Below are positions 1 through 6,490 of a stretch of 8,328 nucleotides of DNA, one piece after another. Both the position numbers and the translations under genes were made by a program. Below the pieces are notes generated by a model, which saw only the letters and a list, made by a program, of their open reading frames with translations, ran no database searches and was not told the DNA's origin. The first letter of the stretch is position 1. Every line of letters starts with the position of its first letter. The stretch is from an uncultured Rhodospirillaceae bacterium (GTDB lineage: Bacteria > Pseudomonadota > Alphaproteobacteria > MPNO01): positions 1 through 8,328 of the forward strand of contig CALGIA010000189.1 of assembly GCA_937916005.1 (NCBI GenBank), written 5' to 3'.

Positions 1-2
1 GC

Positions 3-581
3 TCATATCAACTCAAGCGGCGCGCCGAAAGCCAGGGCAAAACCAGGCAAAAGATCATCGAGGCGGCAATCGAACTGCACCAGACAAAGGGCCCCGCCGC
101 CACGTCGATGGGCGACATCGCGGCGCGCGCCAAGGTCGGAAAGGTCACGGTATACCGCCACTTCCCCGATGAAGCGGCCATGATGGGCGCCTGTAGTGGA
201 CTGTATTTCCAGCGCCACCCGTTTCCGGACCCGGACGCGTGGCGGTCCATTCCAGATGCCGTTGAAATGCTACGCCAGGGATTGCGCGAAACCTACGCCT
301 ACCATCGGGCGACCGAAGCCATGATGAACAGGGTTATCCCGTACATGCGGGACCAGCCGGTAATGGAACCGTATCATGCCCACTGGCGGCGCATCGCCGA
401 TGTGCTTGCCGCGGCGTGGCCCGTGACAGGCCACATCAAAAAAATGCTCAAGGCCGCCCTGATTCTCGCATTGAGCTTTGAAACATGGCGTGCGCTTGTT
501 CAGGAACAAGGCCTCACCGAAAACCAGGCGATCCAATTGATGTTGCGGCTCGTGTGCGATTGTCCGCCCCGCCCGGAATGA
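3..581 (+). CDS. TetR/AcrR-family transcriptional regulator, 5' end missing
   Basis: The reading frame is open from the left edge with no ATG, GTG or TTG before the ATG at 108, so the true start lies outside the window and 192 residues are visible. The visible N-terminus (TRQKIIEAAIELHQTKGPAA) is the first helix of a TetR DNA-binding domain. It is followed by the helix-turn-helix at about residues 34-62, with DIAARAKVGKVTVYRHFPDE as the signature. Calling the ATG at 108 the start would cut helix 1 off and is wrong. The rest is the helical ligand and dimer domain, which has no recognisable ligand motif. TetR proteins are usually repressors released by a small molecule. The gene lies 91 bases upstream of, and co-directional with, the PhyH-type oxygenase, so control of that gene or co-transcription with it is plausible but not shown. 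Family call is firm; ligand unknown. Confidence 0.9.
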   Translation, partial: SYQLKRRAESQGKTRQKIIEAAIELHQTKGPAATSMGDIAARAKVGKVTVYRHFPDEAAMMGACSGLYFQRHPFPDPDAWRSIPDAVEMLRQGLRETYAYHRATEAMMNRVIPYMRDQPVMEPYHAHWRRIADVLAAAWPVTGHIKKMLKAALILALSFETWRALVQEQGLTENQAIQLMLRLVCDCPPRPE

Positions 582-672
582 GGCTTTCCGCAGAAATCCC
601 GGCGTTCAGACTCGCTTTACCCACAAGCGGTACCGTATCCGGGACGAATAACAGCCTTGTGTAGGTCATTCC

Positions 673-1509
673 ATGGACCAGAGCCATATAGAGCAGTATC
701 GAGACCAGGGTTTCGCCGTGGTCAGAGGCGTCTTTGAGCCCTCGGAGATGCAGGAACTTCAGGCGGCGTTTGACCAAGTTTACGCGCTCGGCATGGAACA
801 TGGCAGAAGCTTCCGTGACGGCAATTCATTGTTCAAGATCTCCGATGACCGGAATCTCGGCCCAATCATGCGGATCATGCAGTGGCCGTCCTATTTCAAC
901 GCCGTCCTGAACCGGTTTCGGCTCGACCCCCGGATGTTGGAAATCGTCCGGCCGCTGATCGGCGACAATTTGAAACAGATCATCAACCAGATGCACTGGA
1001 AGCCGCCGGGCGCGGACATGGTCGAATTCGGCTATCATCAGGATATCCGGTCACGCCGCCCGCGCAGCGCCTATCGCAACCCGGCGGACTCCTACGTACA
1101 AACCGGTATTGCCGTCGATCCGCACCGGCGTCAAAACGGCGCCATGACGCTTATCGCGGCGAGCCACAAGCTGGGTGAATTGCAGCTCGCCCCCGATGTC
1201 ACCATCATGGATACGGGCATGAACGATGAACACCTCAACCCCTTCGGGCTCGACCCGGCGCAGGAAATCGATCTTGATCTTGATCCCGGCGACGTCGCTT
1301 TATGGCATGTGTTTACGATCCATGGCTCGGGACCGAACGTCTCATCAATTGATCGCAGGCTTTATATCAATGGCTATGTGAGCGCCGATAACTGCGACCG
1401 GGGCGAATGGACATTCCGTGACGGCGCGCCGTGTGAATTGGGCGCACCCGTACTGGTCCATTACGACGATTTGCATAAGCACCCCGAACCCCATTTCGTG
1501 GACTCTTGA
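673..1509 (+). CDS. Phytanoyl-CoA dioxygenase (PhyH) family Fe(II)/2-oxoglutarate oxygenase
   Basis: This 278-residue protein fits the PhyH family, cytosolic non-haem iron enzymes that couple 2-oxoglutarate decarboxylation to hydroxylation of a substrate. The opening residues IEQYRDQGFAVVRGVFEPSE are the typical family start. The iron ligands are visible as His122-x-Asp124 (in GYHQDI) and the distal His217 (in FTIHGSGPN). Arg228 or Arg229 (DRRLYINGY) would hold the 2-oxoglutarate carboxylate. NGAMTLIAASHKLG at 155-168 is the usual strand-turn of the double-stranded beta-helix. The start at 673 gives a full-length N-terminus and is preceded by a weak TAGGT about six bases upstream. The family acts on many substrates (acyl-CoAs, amino acids, phosphonates, secondary metabolites), and nothing here names one. 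The upstream TetR gene suggests inducible expression. The gene converges on the mutase gene with only 13 bases between stops. Confidence 0.9.
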   Translation: MDQSHIEQYRDQGFAVVRGVFEPSEMQELQAAFDQVYALGMEHGRSFRDGNSLFKISDDRNLGPIMRIMQWPSYFNAVLNRFRLDPRMLEIVRPLIGDNLKQIINQMHWKPPGADMVEFGYHQDIRSRRPRSAYRNPADSYVQTGIAVDPHRRQNGAMTLIAASHKLGELQLAPDVTIMDTGMNDEHLNPFGLDPAQEIDLDLDPGDVALWHVFTIHGSGPNVSSIDRRLYINGYVSADNCDRGEWTFRDGAPCELGAPVLVHYDDLHKHPEPHFVDS

Positions 1510-1517
1510 AATCCACG
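1497..1517. terminator. Possible weak terminator hairpin between convergent genes
   Basis: CGTGGA at 1497-1502 is the reverse complement of TCCACG at 1512-1517, giving a 6-base stem with a 9-base loop that contains the phyH stop codon. On the plus strand it is followed by TCTCTTT, a poor T-tract; on the minus strand no T-run follows. TCCAC at 1512-1516 can also pair with GTGGA at 1527-1531, an alternative fold. It is the only hairpin at this convergent junction. The stem is short, so the call is tentative. Confidence 0.25.
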
Positions 1518-1522
1518 TCTCT

Positions 1523-2920
1523 TTAAGTGGACAGGTCCGGCGCGGCGATCGATGATTGCTCGAGCTGGGCGACCAGGGCGGCCCAAAGACGGTCGAGCCC
1601 GGCATCGTCCTGCGCTTCGCAGCGGGCGACCAGAGCATCCTGGGTGTTGGATGCGCGCAGCAGCCACCAGCCGTCATCGGTTGAGACACGAACGCCGTCG
1701 ATATCATTGACCTTGGCCCCCGCGATGCGAAGCCGGTCGGCGACTTCGACGATTACCGCGAATTTGCGTTCCTCGGAACAGGGAATGCGGATTTCCGGCG
1801 TATTGACCGGTTGGGCCAGCCCGTCGCGCAATTCGGACGCGGATTTTCCGCTGCGCGACACATGGCCGAGAAGGCGCACGGCGGCATAGAGCGCGTCGTC
1901 AAAACCAAAATAATGGTCGGCGATGAAAATATGGCCGCTCATTTCACCGGCCAGGGGCGCGCCGGTTTCCTTCATCTTGGCCTTGATCAGTGAATGGCCG
2001 GTGCGTCCCATCAACGGGACACCGCCAAGCCGGTCGATTTCGTCGAACAACGCCTGGCTCGCCTTCACGTCGGCAATGATGGTGGCGCCGGGTTGGGCGG
2101 CCAGCACATCGCGCGCCAACAGCACCATGAGCTGATCGCCCCATAGAATCCGGCCCTGTCCATCGACCATGCCGATACGGTCGCCATCGCCGTCGAAGGC
2201 AAAACCGAAATCGCAGCCCTCGTCGATCACGGTGCGGATCAGCTGTTCCAGATTTTCGGGCATGGTCGGGTCGGGATGATGGGCCGGGAAAGTCCCGTCG
2301 ATCTTTTCATTGAGCAGGATATGTTCGCCGGGCAACTTGGCGCACAAGACCTCCATGGCGCGCCCGGCCGATCCATTGCCGGCATCCCACGCGACTTTCA
2401 AATCCCGGGCGCCATCGTAATCCACGGCCATCCGGGCAACGTAATCATCGAACACGTGGCGGATTTCCTGGCGGCCGGAGCCCGTCCGGTAATTCCCGGC
2501 GGCGGCAATCTCGCCAAGCTTCTGGATATCAGCGCCAAAGAACGAACCGGCCGAGGTCAGCATCTTGAAGCCATTATATTCGGGCGGGTTGTGCGAGCCG
2601 GAAATCATGATCCCGCCGGCGGCTTCGAGGGTATGCACCGCGTAATAGAGCATGGGCGTCGGCCCGAGACCGACCCGGATTGCCGTCGCCCCCGCATCCA
2701 TGATCCCGGCGACCACGGCTTCTTCCAGTTCGGGAGAACTCAACCGGCCATCATATCCGACGCAGATTGTTTCAGCCCCATCGCCCGCCAAAGTCGTGAA
2801 GCCTCGACCGATGGCATAAGCGTCTTCGGCCGAGAGGGTCTCGCCGATAATGCCTCGGATATCGTATTCGCGCAAAATGGTCCGGTCAAAATCATGGGTT
2901 GAGGATGGGGTCATCATCAC
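1523..2920 (-). CDS. manB: Phosphomannomutase/phosphoglucomutase
   Basis: This alpha-D-phosphohexomutase of 465 residues, close to the length of AlgC, interconverts the 6- and 1-phosphates of mannose or glucose through a phosphoserine. All four functional loops are present: the catalytic serine loop ISGSHNPPEYNGFK (Ser109), the Mg-binding loop DGDGDR (243-248), the sugar-specificity loop GEMSGH (325-330), and the phosphate-binding loop RASNTQDALVAR from Arg422. Glu and Ser in GEMSGH are the residues expected in dual Man/Glc mutases, so either or both substrates are likely. The most upstream start is the GTG at 2920, with in-frame ATGs at 2917 and 2914. The GTG overlaps the ugd stop by three bases, indicating co-transcription and translational coupling. 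It is last in the galU-ugd-mutase cluster, where its Glc-1-P output would feed GalU. The symbol manB is by family convention; algC or pgmG would serve equally. Confidence 0.95.
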   Translation of the reverse strand: MMMTPSSTHDFDRTILREYDIRGIIGETLSAEDAYAIGRGFTTLAGDGAETICVGYDGRLSSPELEEAVVAGIMDAGATAIRVGLGPTPMLYYAVHTLEAAGGIMISGSHNPPEYNGFKMLTSAGSFFGADIQKLGEIAAAGNYRTGSGRQEIRHVFDDYVARMAVDYDGARDLKVAWDAGNGSAGRAMEVLCAKLPGEHILLNEKIDGTFPAHHPDPTMPENLEQLIRTVIDEGCDFGFAFDGDGDRIGMVDGQGRILWGDQLMVLLARDVLAAQPGATIIADVKASQALFDEIDRLGGVPLMGRTGHSLIKAKMKETGAPLAGEMSGHIFIADHYFGFDDALYAAVRLLGHVSRSGKSASELRDGLAQPVNTPEIRIPCSEERKFAVIVEVADRLRIAGAKVNDIDGVRVSTDDGWWLLRASNTQDALVARCEAQDDAGLDRLWAALVAQLEQSSIAAPDLST

Positions 2921-2926
2921 CCCCCA
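2912..2926 (-). promoter_or_regulatory. Translational coupling junction ugd / mutase with three stacked starts
   Basis: Read on the minus strand, a run of six G (2926-2921) is followed by GTGATGATGA. The ugd stop TGA (2919-2917) lies inside this string. GTG (2920), ATG (2917) and ATG (2914) are all possible in-frame mutase starts. The G-run inside the last ugd codons is the only Shine-Dalgarno-like sequence, and its spacing fits the ATG at 2914 or 2917 better than the GTG. Ribosomes ending ugd would re-initiate here. Confidence 0.5.
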
Positions 2927-4239
2927 CTGACCGCAATCGGCCGGCCGATGCTGTAGTAATCGAACCCGGCGGCGCGCATTTCCTGGGGTTTGTAGATGTT
3001 GCGCAGATCAACCATCACGGCCCGGTTCAACAGCTCCTTGACCCGTTTGAGATCAAGCGCGCGGAATTCATTCCATTCGGTCACGATGGCGAGGCAATCG
3101 GCGTTTTCCATTGTGGCATAGGCATCGTCGCACCAGACCACGCCGTCGAGCATTTTCTCGGCCTCTTCCCTGCCCTGCGGATCATAGGCGTGAACCGTGG
3201 CGCCCGCCTTTTGCAAGGCGGGAATGATATCCAGGCTTGGACTGTCGCGCATGTCGTCCGTGTTGGGCTTGAAGGTCACGCCCAGCACGGCGATCGTTTT
3301 TCCGTCAACCGAACCGCCGCAGGCGGCAATGATCTTGTCGGCCATGCGCGCCTTACGGGCATCATTCACCGCGACCACGCTTTCGACGATGGTAATAGGC
3401 GCGCCCGCATCGCGTGCGGTCCGGACCAGCGCCAGGGTATCCTTGGGAAAGCACGACCCGCCGTAACCTGGCCCGGCATGCAGGAACTTGCCGCCGATGC
3501 GGCCGTCCAGTCCGATGCCGCGCGCCACGTCCTGAACATCGGCGCCGACTTTTTGGCACAGCTCGGCGATCTCATTGATGAAGGAAATCTTGGTGGCGAG
3601 AAAGGTATTGGCGGCGTATTTGGTCAGCTCGGCGGTTTCCAATGACGTGAACATCATCGGCGTCTCCAGCAGATAAAGCGGGCGGTAAAGCTCGCGCAGA
3701 ACTTCGACGGCGCGGTCCGAATCCGCGCCGATCACGACCCGGTCGGGCCGCATGAAATCATTGATCGCGGCGCCTTCGCGCAAAAATTCCGGATTGGACG
3801 CCACATCGAATTCCGCGTCAGGGCGGGTCCGCGCGATGATCCGGGACACTTCGCGACCTGTCCCCACGGGCACGGTGGATTTGGTGACCACGACCGTATA
3901 GCTGTCCATGGCCCCGGCAATTTCCTCCGCCGCCTGATAGACGTAGCTGAGATCGGCGTGCCCGTCGCCACGGCGGCTCGGCGTTCCGACAGCGATAAAG
4001 ACCGCGTCCGATCCCTTCACCGCCTCATCGAGATCTGTGGTGAAGGACAGACGTCCGGCGGCCACGCTTTTTTCAACCAGGGTTTCAAGACCGGGCTCAT
4101 AAATCGGCATTTCGCCATTGCGCAGACGGTCGATCTTGGCGGCATCCTTGTCGATGCAGACGACCTCGACCCCGAATTCGGAGAAACACGCCCCCGAAAC
4201 CAGCCCTACATAGCCGACTCCGACCATTCCTATGCGCAT
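2917..4239 (-). CDS. ugd: UDP-glucose 6-dehydrogenase
   Basis: This cytosolic enzyme oxidises UDP-glucose twice with NAD+ to UDP-glucuronate. It has 440 residues, a normal family length. The N-terminal Rossmann fold starts with GVGYVG (7-12). VTKSTVPVGT (118-127) and SNPEFLREG (148-156) are conserved active-site segments. The central domain carries Lys207 in ETAELTKYAANTFLA and the catalytic Cys263 in GPGYGGSCFPKD. The C-terminal domain has GVTFKPNTDDMRDSPS (320-335), which binds the UDP end. The start is supported by AAGGG six bases upstream. It lies 57 bases downstream of galU, which makes its substrate, and overlaps the mutase gene, so the three are very likely one transcript. The product supplies uronic acid or pentose residues for capsule, exopolysaccharide, LPS or glycolipids. 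No sign of damage. Confidence 0.97.
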   Translation of the reverse strand: MRIGMVGVGYVGLVSGACFSEFGVEVVCIDKDAAKIDRLRNGEMPIYEPGLETLVEKSVAAGRLSFTTDLDEAVKGSDAVFIAVGTPSRRGDGHADLSYVYQAAEEIAGAMDSYTVVVTKSTVPVGTGREVSRIIARTRPDAEFDVASNPEFLREGAAINDFMRPDRVVIGADSDRAVEVLRELYRPLYLLETPMMFTSLETAELTKYAANTFLATKISFINEIAELCQKVGADVQDVARGIGLDGRIGGKFLHAGPGYGGSCFPKDTLALVRTARDAGAPITIVESVVAVNDARKARMADKIIAACGGSVDGKTIAVLGVTFKPNTDDMRDSPSLDIIPALQKAGATVHAYDPQGREEAEKMLDGVVWCDDAYATMENADCLAIVTEWNEFRALDLKRVKELLNRAVMVDLRNIYKPQEMRAAGFDYYSIGRPIAVSGG

Positions 4240-4243
4240 ATTT

Positions 4244-4250
4244 CGCCCTT
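4244..4250 (-). promoter_or_regulatory. Ribosome binding site of ugd
   Basis: On the minus strand AAGGGCG precedes the ugd ATG, with six bases between AAGGG and the start codon. It supports the start at 4239 and lies in the 57-base galU-ugd gap. I see no promoter in that gap. Confidence 0.6.
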
Positions 4251-4296
4251 ATCGTTGAGTTGCGCCTGATTCTGGGATATGGGCGCTAATTTCCGG

Positions 4297-5166
4297 TTAA
4301 TGATACTCGCGGAGAATTTTTCGGACCGAATCCGCTAAATCGTCGCGCGCCAGGGCAAAAGCGATATTGGCTTCCAGAAACCCGACCTTATCACCGCAAT
4401 CGAAGCGGCGGCCCTCAAAGCGCAGACCATCGAACGGCGCGCCGCCGATCATGCGGGCCATGGCGTCGGTAAGCTGAATTTCACCACCGGCGCCTTTTTC
4501 ATGGCGATCCAGTTCGGAGAATATCCGCGGCAGCAGGATATAGCGCCCGATGATGCTGAGCGTCGACGGCGCGTCCTTGGGGTCGGGTTTTTCCACCAGC
4601 CCGGTTATTTCCGCCAGCTTTCCATCATCCGCGCCCACATCGAGAATGCCGTAACGGTTGGTGTGTTCACGCGGCACGTCCATCACCGCGACCACATTGC
4701 CGCCGGTTCTTTCATGCACATCGACCATCTGTTTCAGACACGGCGTTTCGGCCATCACCAGATCATCGGCCAACAAGACCGCAAAGGGCTCATCGCCGAC
4801 GAATTCGCGGGCGCACCAGACGGCGTGGCCAAGGCCAAGCGCTTCCTGTTGCCGCGTATAGGCGATACGACCGGCGGAGAGGACCGGACCCCGCGCGGCG
4901 GCAAGTTCCGCCTCCTTGCCGCGACCGCTCAAGACGCCTTCCAATTCGATTGCGTGGTCGAAATGATCCTCGATCGCCGACTTGCCGCGACCGGTAACAA
5001 AAATGATGTCCTCGATACCTGCGGCCAAGGCTTCCTCGACCGCGTACTGGATCAGGGGGCGGTCGACAACGGGCAGCATTTCCTTGGGCACGGCCTTGGT
5101 CGCCGGCAGGAACCGGGTTCCCAGTCCCGCGACGGGAAACACCGCCTTGCGAATTCTATTTGCCAT
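4297..5166 (-). CDS. galU: UTP-glucose-1-phosphate uridylyltransferase
   Basis: GalU makes UDP-glucose and pyrophosphate from UTP and glucose-1-phosphate in the cytosol. The 289 residues match the bacterial family. The nucleotide-binding signature GLGTRFLPATKAVPKEMLP is at 14-32. LADD (132-135) has the expected acidic metal-binding residues, VEKP (191-194) is the conserved sugar-binding segment, and GEIQLTDA (228-235) and RFDCGDKVGF (254-263) complete the active site. The start at 5166 gives the usual short MANRIRKAVFPVAG opening, but no clear Shine-Dalgarno sequence precedes it. It is the first gene of the galU-ugd-mutase cluster and supplies Ugd with substrate. I could not find a convincing promoter in the 91 bases upstream, so it may be read partly from the flavin oxidoreductase gene. 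Function is secure. Confidence 0.97.
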   Translation of the reverse strand: MANRIRKAVFPVAGLGTRFLPATKAVPKEMLPVVDRPLIQYAVEEALAAGIEDIIFVTGRGKSAIEDHFDHAIELEGVLSGRGKEAELAAARGPVLSAGRIAYTRQQEALGLGHAVWCAREFVGDEPFAVLLADDLVMAETPCLKQMVDVHERTGGNVVAVMDVPREHTNRYGILDVGADDGKLAEITGLVEKPDPKDAPSTLSIIGRYILLPRIFSELDRHEKGAGGEIQLTDAMARMIGGAPFDGLRFEGRRFDCGDKVGFLEANIAFALARDDLADSVRKILREYH

Positions 5167-5257
5167 GCGCGCCAGCTTTCAGTTCCGTCATCTCGCTGGA
5201 CGGTTTGTGCCATAGCGTCAGCATGGGGCGCAAGCGCCACGACAGGCCTCTATCCGG

Positions 5258-6322
5258 TCAGGCAAACGCCGGCATGATCTCGCCGGCAAAATCGCGCAGC
5301 GTCTGGGGCGAGGTCTGGGCGCCGGCGAGCAGGATATATTCGACGCCGCCATTGCGAAGCTGGCGGACCCGCTCGATGATTTCTTCCGGGGTTCCGATCA
5401 GGGTGCCCTGCTCCGCCGCCTTGCGCAGATCCGGGTCGGATTGCATGCTCGACACGTAGCTTGAATCCGCCGATTTTGCGAGCTGGTTCATGTTATTGAG
5501 AGAGGCCATGCGCTTGTTGACCGCAATTTCACGTTCTTCTTCATTGCGGATAATCGCCATGCCGCGGGCGACCGCCACATTCATTGGATCGAACGCGCGA
5601 CCCGATGCTTCCACCGCGTCGCGATAGATGCGGAACCGTTCCAGCGTGACTTCGAAAGTCGCGAACTGGTCAAGCAAAAGACTATACCCACCTTCGGCCG
5701 CGGCCTTCAGGGATTCGGGCCGGCCGGCGGCCTGCCACAGCGGCGGATGCGGCTTTTGCACCGAGGGCGGCTCGACCACGATATCCTCGAAATTCCACCG
5801 CTCGCTGTGATAGGAAAACCGCGTTTCCGATGACAGGGACTGACGGATCAGCGCCATGGCATCATCGAAGCGCTCACCCGCTTCCTCGATCGGAATGCAG
5901 AAGCCTTCGAACTCGCCCGGCCGGTAGCCTTTGCCGACGCCGAAATCGAGCCGTCCCTGGGACAGCACATCCACCGTCGCGGCCTGTTCGGCCAGCAGTA
6001 CGGGATTATGCCACGGCACCACGATAACGCCGGTGCCGAGCCGGATGGTTTTGGTTCGCGCCGCCAGATAGGTCAGCAAATTGAGCGAGGCGGAAACCTG
6101 GCCAACCCCGGTAAAGTGATGCTCCACCAGGAAAATGCTATGATAACCAAGCGCTTCGGCCAAAACGATGGCATCGACGAACTGGGCATAGCCATGGCTA
6201 TCTTCGGATTTCGGAAGCTCGGACCGGTCGCTTTTTTCCTGCCAACGTGCGGTGGAGTCTTCGGTCGAACTCTGGGACGGGGATGTTTCCGCGGTCGCAC
6301 CGCCAAACAGGCCAAACTTCAT
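5258..6322 (-). CDS. Luciferase-like (LLM class) flavin-dependent oxidoreductase
   Basis: This 354-residue protein of the bacterial luciferase-like monooxygenase superfamily is a TIM-barrel enzyme normally using reduced FMN (or F420 in other branches) for oxygenation. Visible family features are the first strand MKFGLFGG, LVEHHFTGVGQVSASLNLL at about 65-83, RLGTGVIVVPWHNPVLLAEQ (94-113), GRLDFGVGKGYRPGEF (123-138), the late VARGMAIIRNEEER, and a C-terminal IGTPEEIIERVRQL, the usual barrel end. The ATG at 6322 is chosen because it opens directly on strand 1 and has AAGGGA six bases upstream. The in-frame start at 6430 would add 36 unrelated residues across the promoter. A polar Ser/Glu-rich stretch (about 11-45) follows strand 1. 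The gene is transcribed divergently from a periplasmic binding protein gene. Class is firm; substrate and cofactor cannot be read. Confidence 0.9.
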   Translation of the reverse strand: MKFGLFGGATAETSPSQSSTEDSTARWQEKSDRSELPKSEDSHGYAQFVDAIVLAEALGYHSIFLVEHHFTGVGQVSASLNLLTYLAARTKTIRLGTGVIVVPWHNPVLLAEQAATVDVLSQGRLDFGVGKGYRPGEFEGFCIPIEEAGERFDDAMALIRQSLSSETRFSYHSERWNFEDIVVEPPSVQKPHPPLWQAAGRPESLKAAAEGGYSLLLDQFATFEVTLERFRIYRDAVEASGRAFDPMNVAVARGMAIIRNEEEREIAVNKRMASLNNMNQLAKSADSSYVSSMQSDPDLRKAAEQGTLIGTPEEIIERVRQLRNGGVEYILLAGAQTSPQTLRDFAGEIMPAFA

Positions 6323-6328
6323 TTCTAA

Positions 6329-6334
6329 TCCCTT
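6329..6334 (-). promoter_or_regulatory. Ribosome binding site fixing the oxidoreductase start
   Basis: On the minus strand AAGGGA stands six bases before the ATG at 6322. No comparable site precedes the longer in-frame start at 6430, so this decides the start. Confidence 0.7.
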
Positions 6335-6336
6335 GC

Positions 6337-6348
6337 TGGATGCATCCA
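6337..6348. promoter_or_regulatory. 12-base perfect palindrome in the oxidoreductase leader, possible operator
   Basis: TGGATGCATCCA is perfectly self-complementary. It lies between the predicted transcription start (about 6355) and the ribosome binding site (6334-6329) of the oxidoreductase gene, where a bound repressor would block transcription. It may be chance; no regulator gene is adjacent. Confidence 0.35.
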
Positions 6349-6361
6349 TTGATTGGAGACC

Positions 6362-6390
6362 ATTATATAACGCCTGAACCGTGGACACAA
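6362..6390 (-). promoter_or_regulatory. Sigma70-type promoter for the oxidoreductase gene
   Basis: Read on the minus strand, TTGTGT (6390-6385) and a perfect TATAAT (6367-6362) are separated by exactly 17 bases. The -35 matches only TTG of the consensus, but the -10 and the spacing are ideal. Transcription would start near 6355, giving a leader of roughly 33 bases with a good ribosome binding site. This is the best promoter seen in the window. Confidence 0.65.
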
Positions 6391-6403
6391 AGACTTCAAG
6401 TCT
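6391..6403. promoter_or_regulatory. 13-base perfect palindrome abutting the -35 box, possible operator
   Basis: AGACTT, a central C, and AAGTCT form a perfect odd-centred inverted repeat directly next to the -35 element (6390-6385) of the oxidoreductase promoter and upstream of the binding-protein gene. This is the usual place for an activator or a shared divergent-promoter regulator. It is inferred from sequence symmetry only. Confidence 0.4.
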
Positions 6404-6473
6404 GTTGATCGCTTGGAAATATGCGCTCACATTTGAATGCGAAACGCGGCAATCGACATATGCACTGAATTCG

Positions 6474-6480
6474 GGAGGGA
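6474..6480 (+). promoter_or_regulatory. Ribosome binding site fixing the binding-protein start
   Basis: GGAGGGA precedes the ATG at 6491 by ten bases, slightly long but strong. It lies inside the longer in-frame reading that begins at 6437, arguing that the gene starts at 6491, directly before the signal peptide. Confidence 0.65.
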
Positions 6481-6490
6481 AATTAAAGTC

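Noticed and set aside
2276..3645. Long plus-strand open frames (208 and 248 residues) opposite the mutase and ugd genes
   Set aside because: They are antisense to clear, motif-complete enzymes and have no recognisable protein features; high GC keeps the opposite frames open.
4262..4286. GCGCC/GGCGC inverted repeat in the galU-ugd gap
   Set aside because: Only five paired bases around a 15-base loop and no T-tract; likely chance in GC-rich DNA.
5227..5238. GGCGC-AA-GCGCC inverted repeat in the gap between the oxidoreductase and galU as a terminator
   Set aside because: The stem is short and no T-run follows on the minus strand, so it does not meet the pattern of an intrinsic terminator.
4501..5277. 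Plus-strand open frame of 258 residues opposite galU
   Set aside because: It is a shadow of galU with no family signature and no ribosome binding site that I can see.
6323..6430. Extra 36 N-terminal residues for the flavin oxidoreductase
   Set aside because: They would span the predicted promoter and both palindromes' region, lack a ribosome binding site, and do not fit the family, which starts at MKFGLFGG.
6431..6466. Promoter for the binding-protein gene (TTGAAT with a CATATG-like -10)
   Set aside because: The -10 matches only three of six bases and the spacing is 18; not strong enough to call, although some promoter must lie in this region.
6419..6468. Imperfect direct repeat ATATGCGCTCA / ATATGCACTGA upstream of the binding protein
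   Set aside because: Nine of eleven matching bases at a spacing of 39 is weak and has no clear relation to a promoter.
6437..6490. Extra 18 N-terminal residues for the binding protein
   Set aside because: They would put charged residues before a normal signal peptide and would cover the GGAGGGA ribosome site; 6491 is better.
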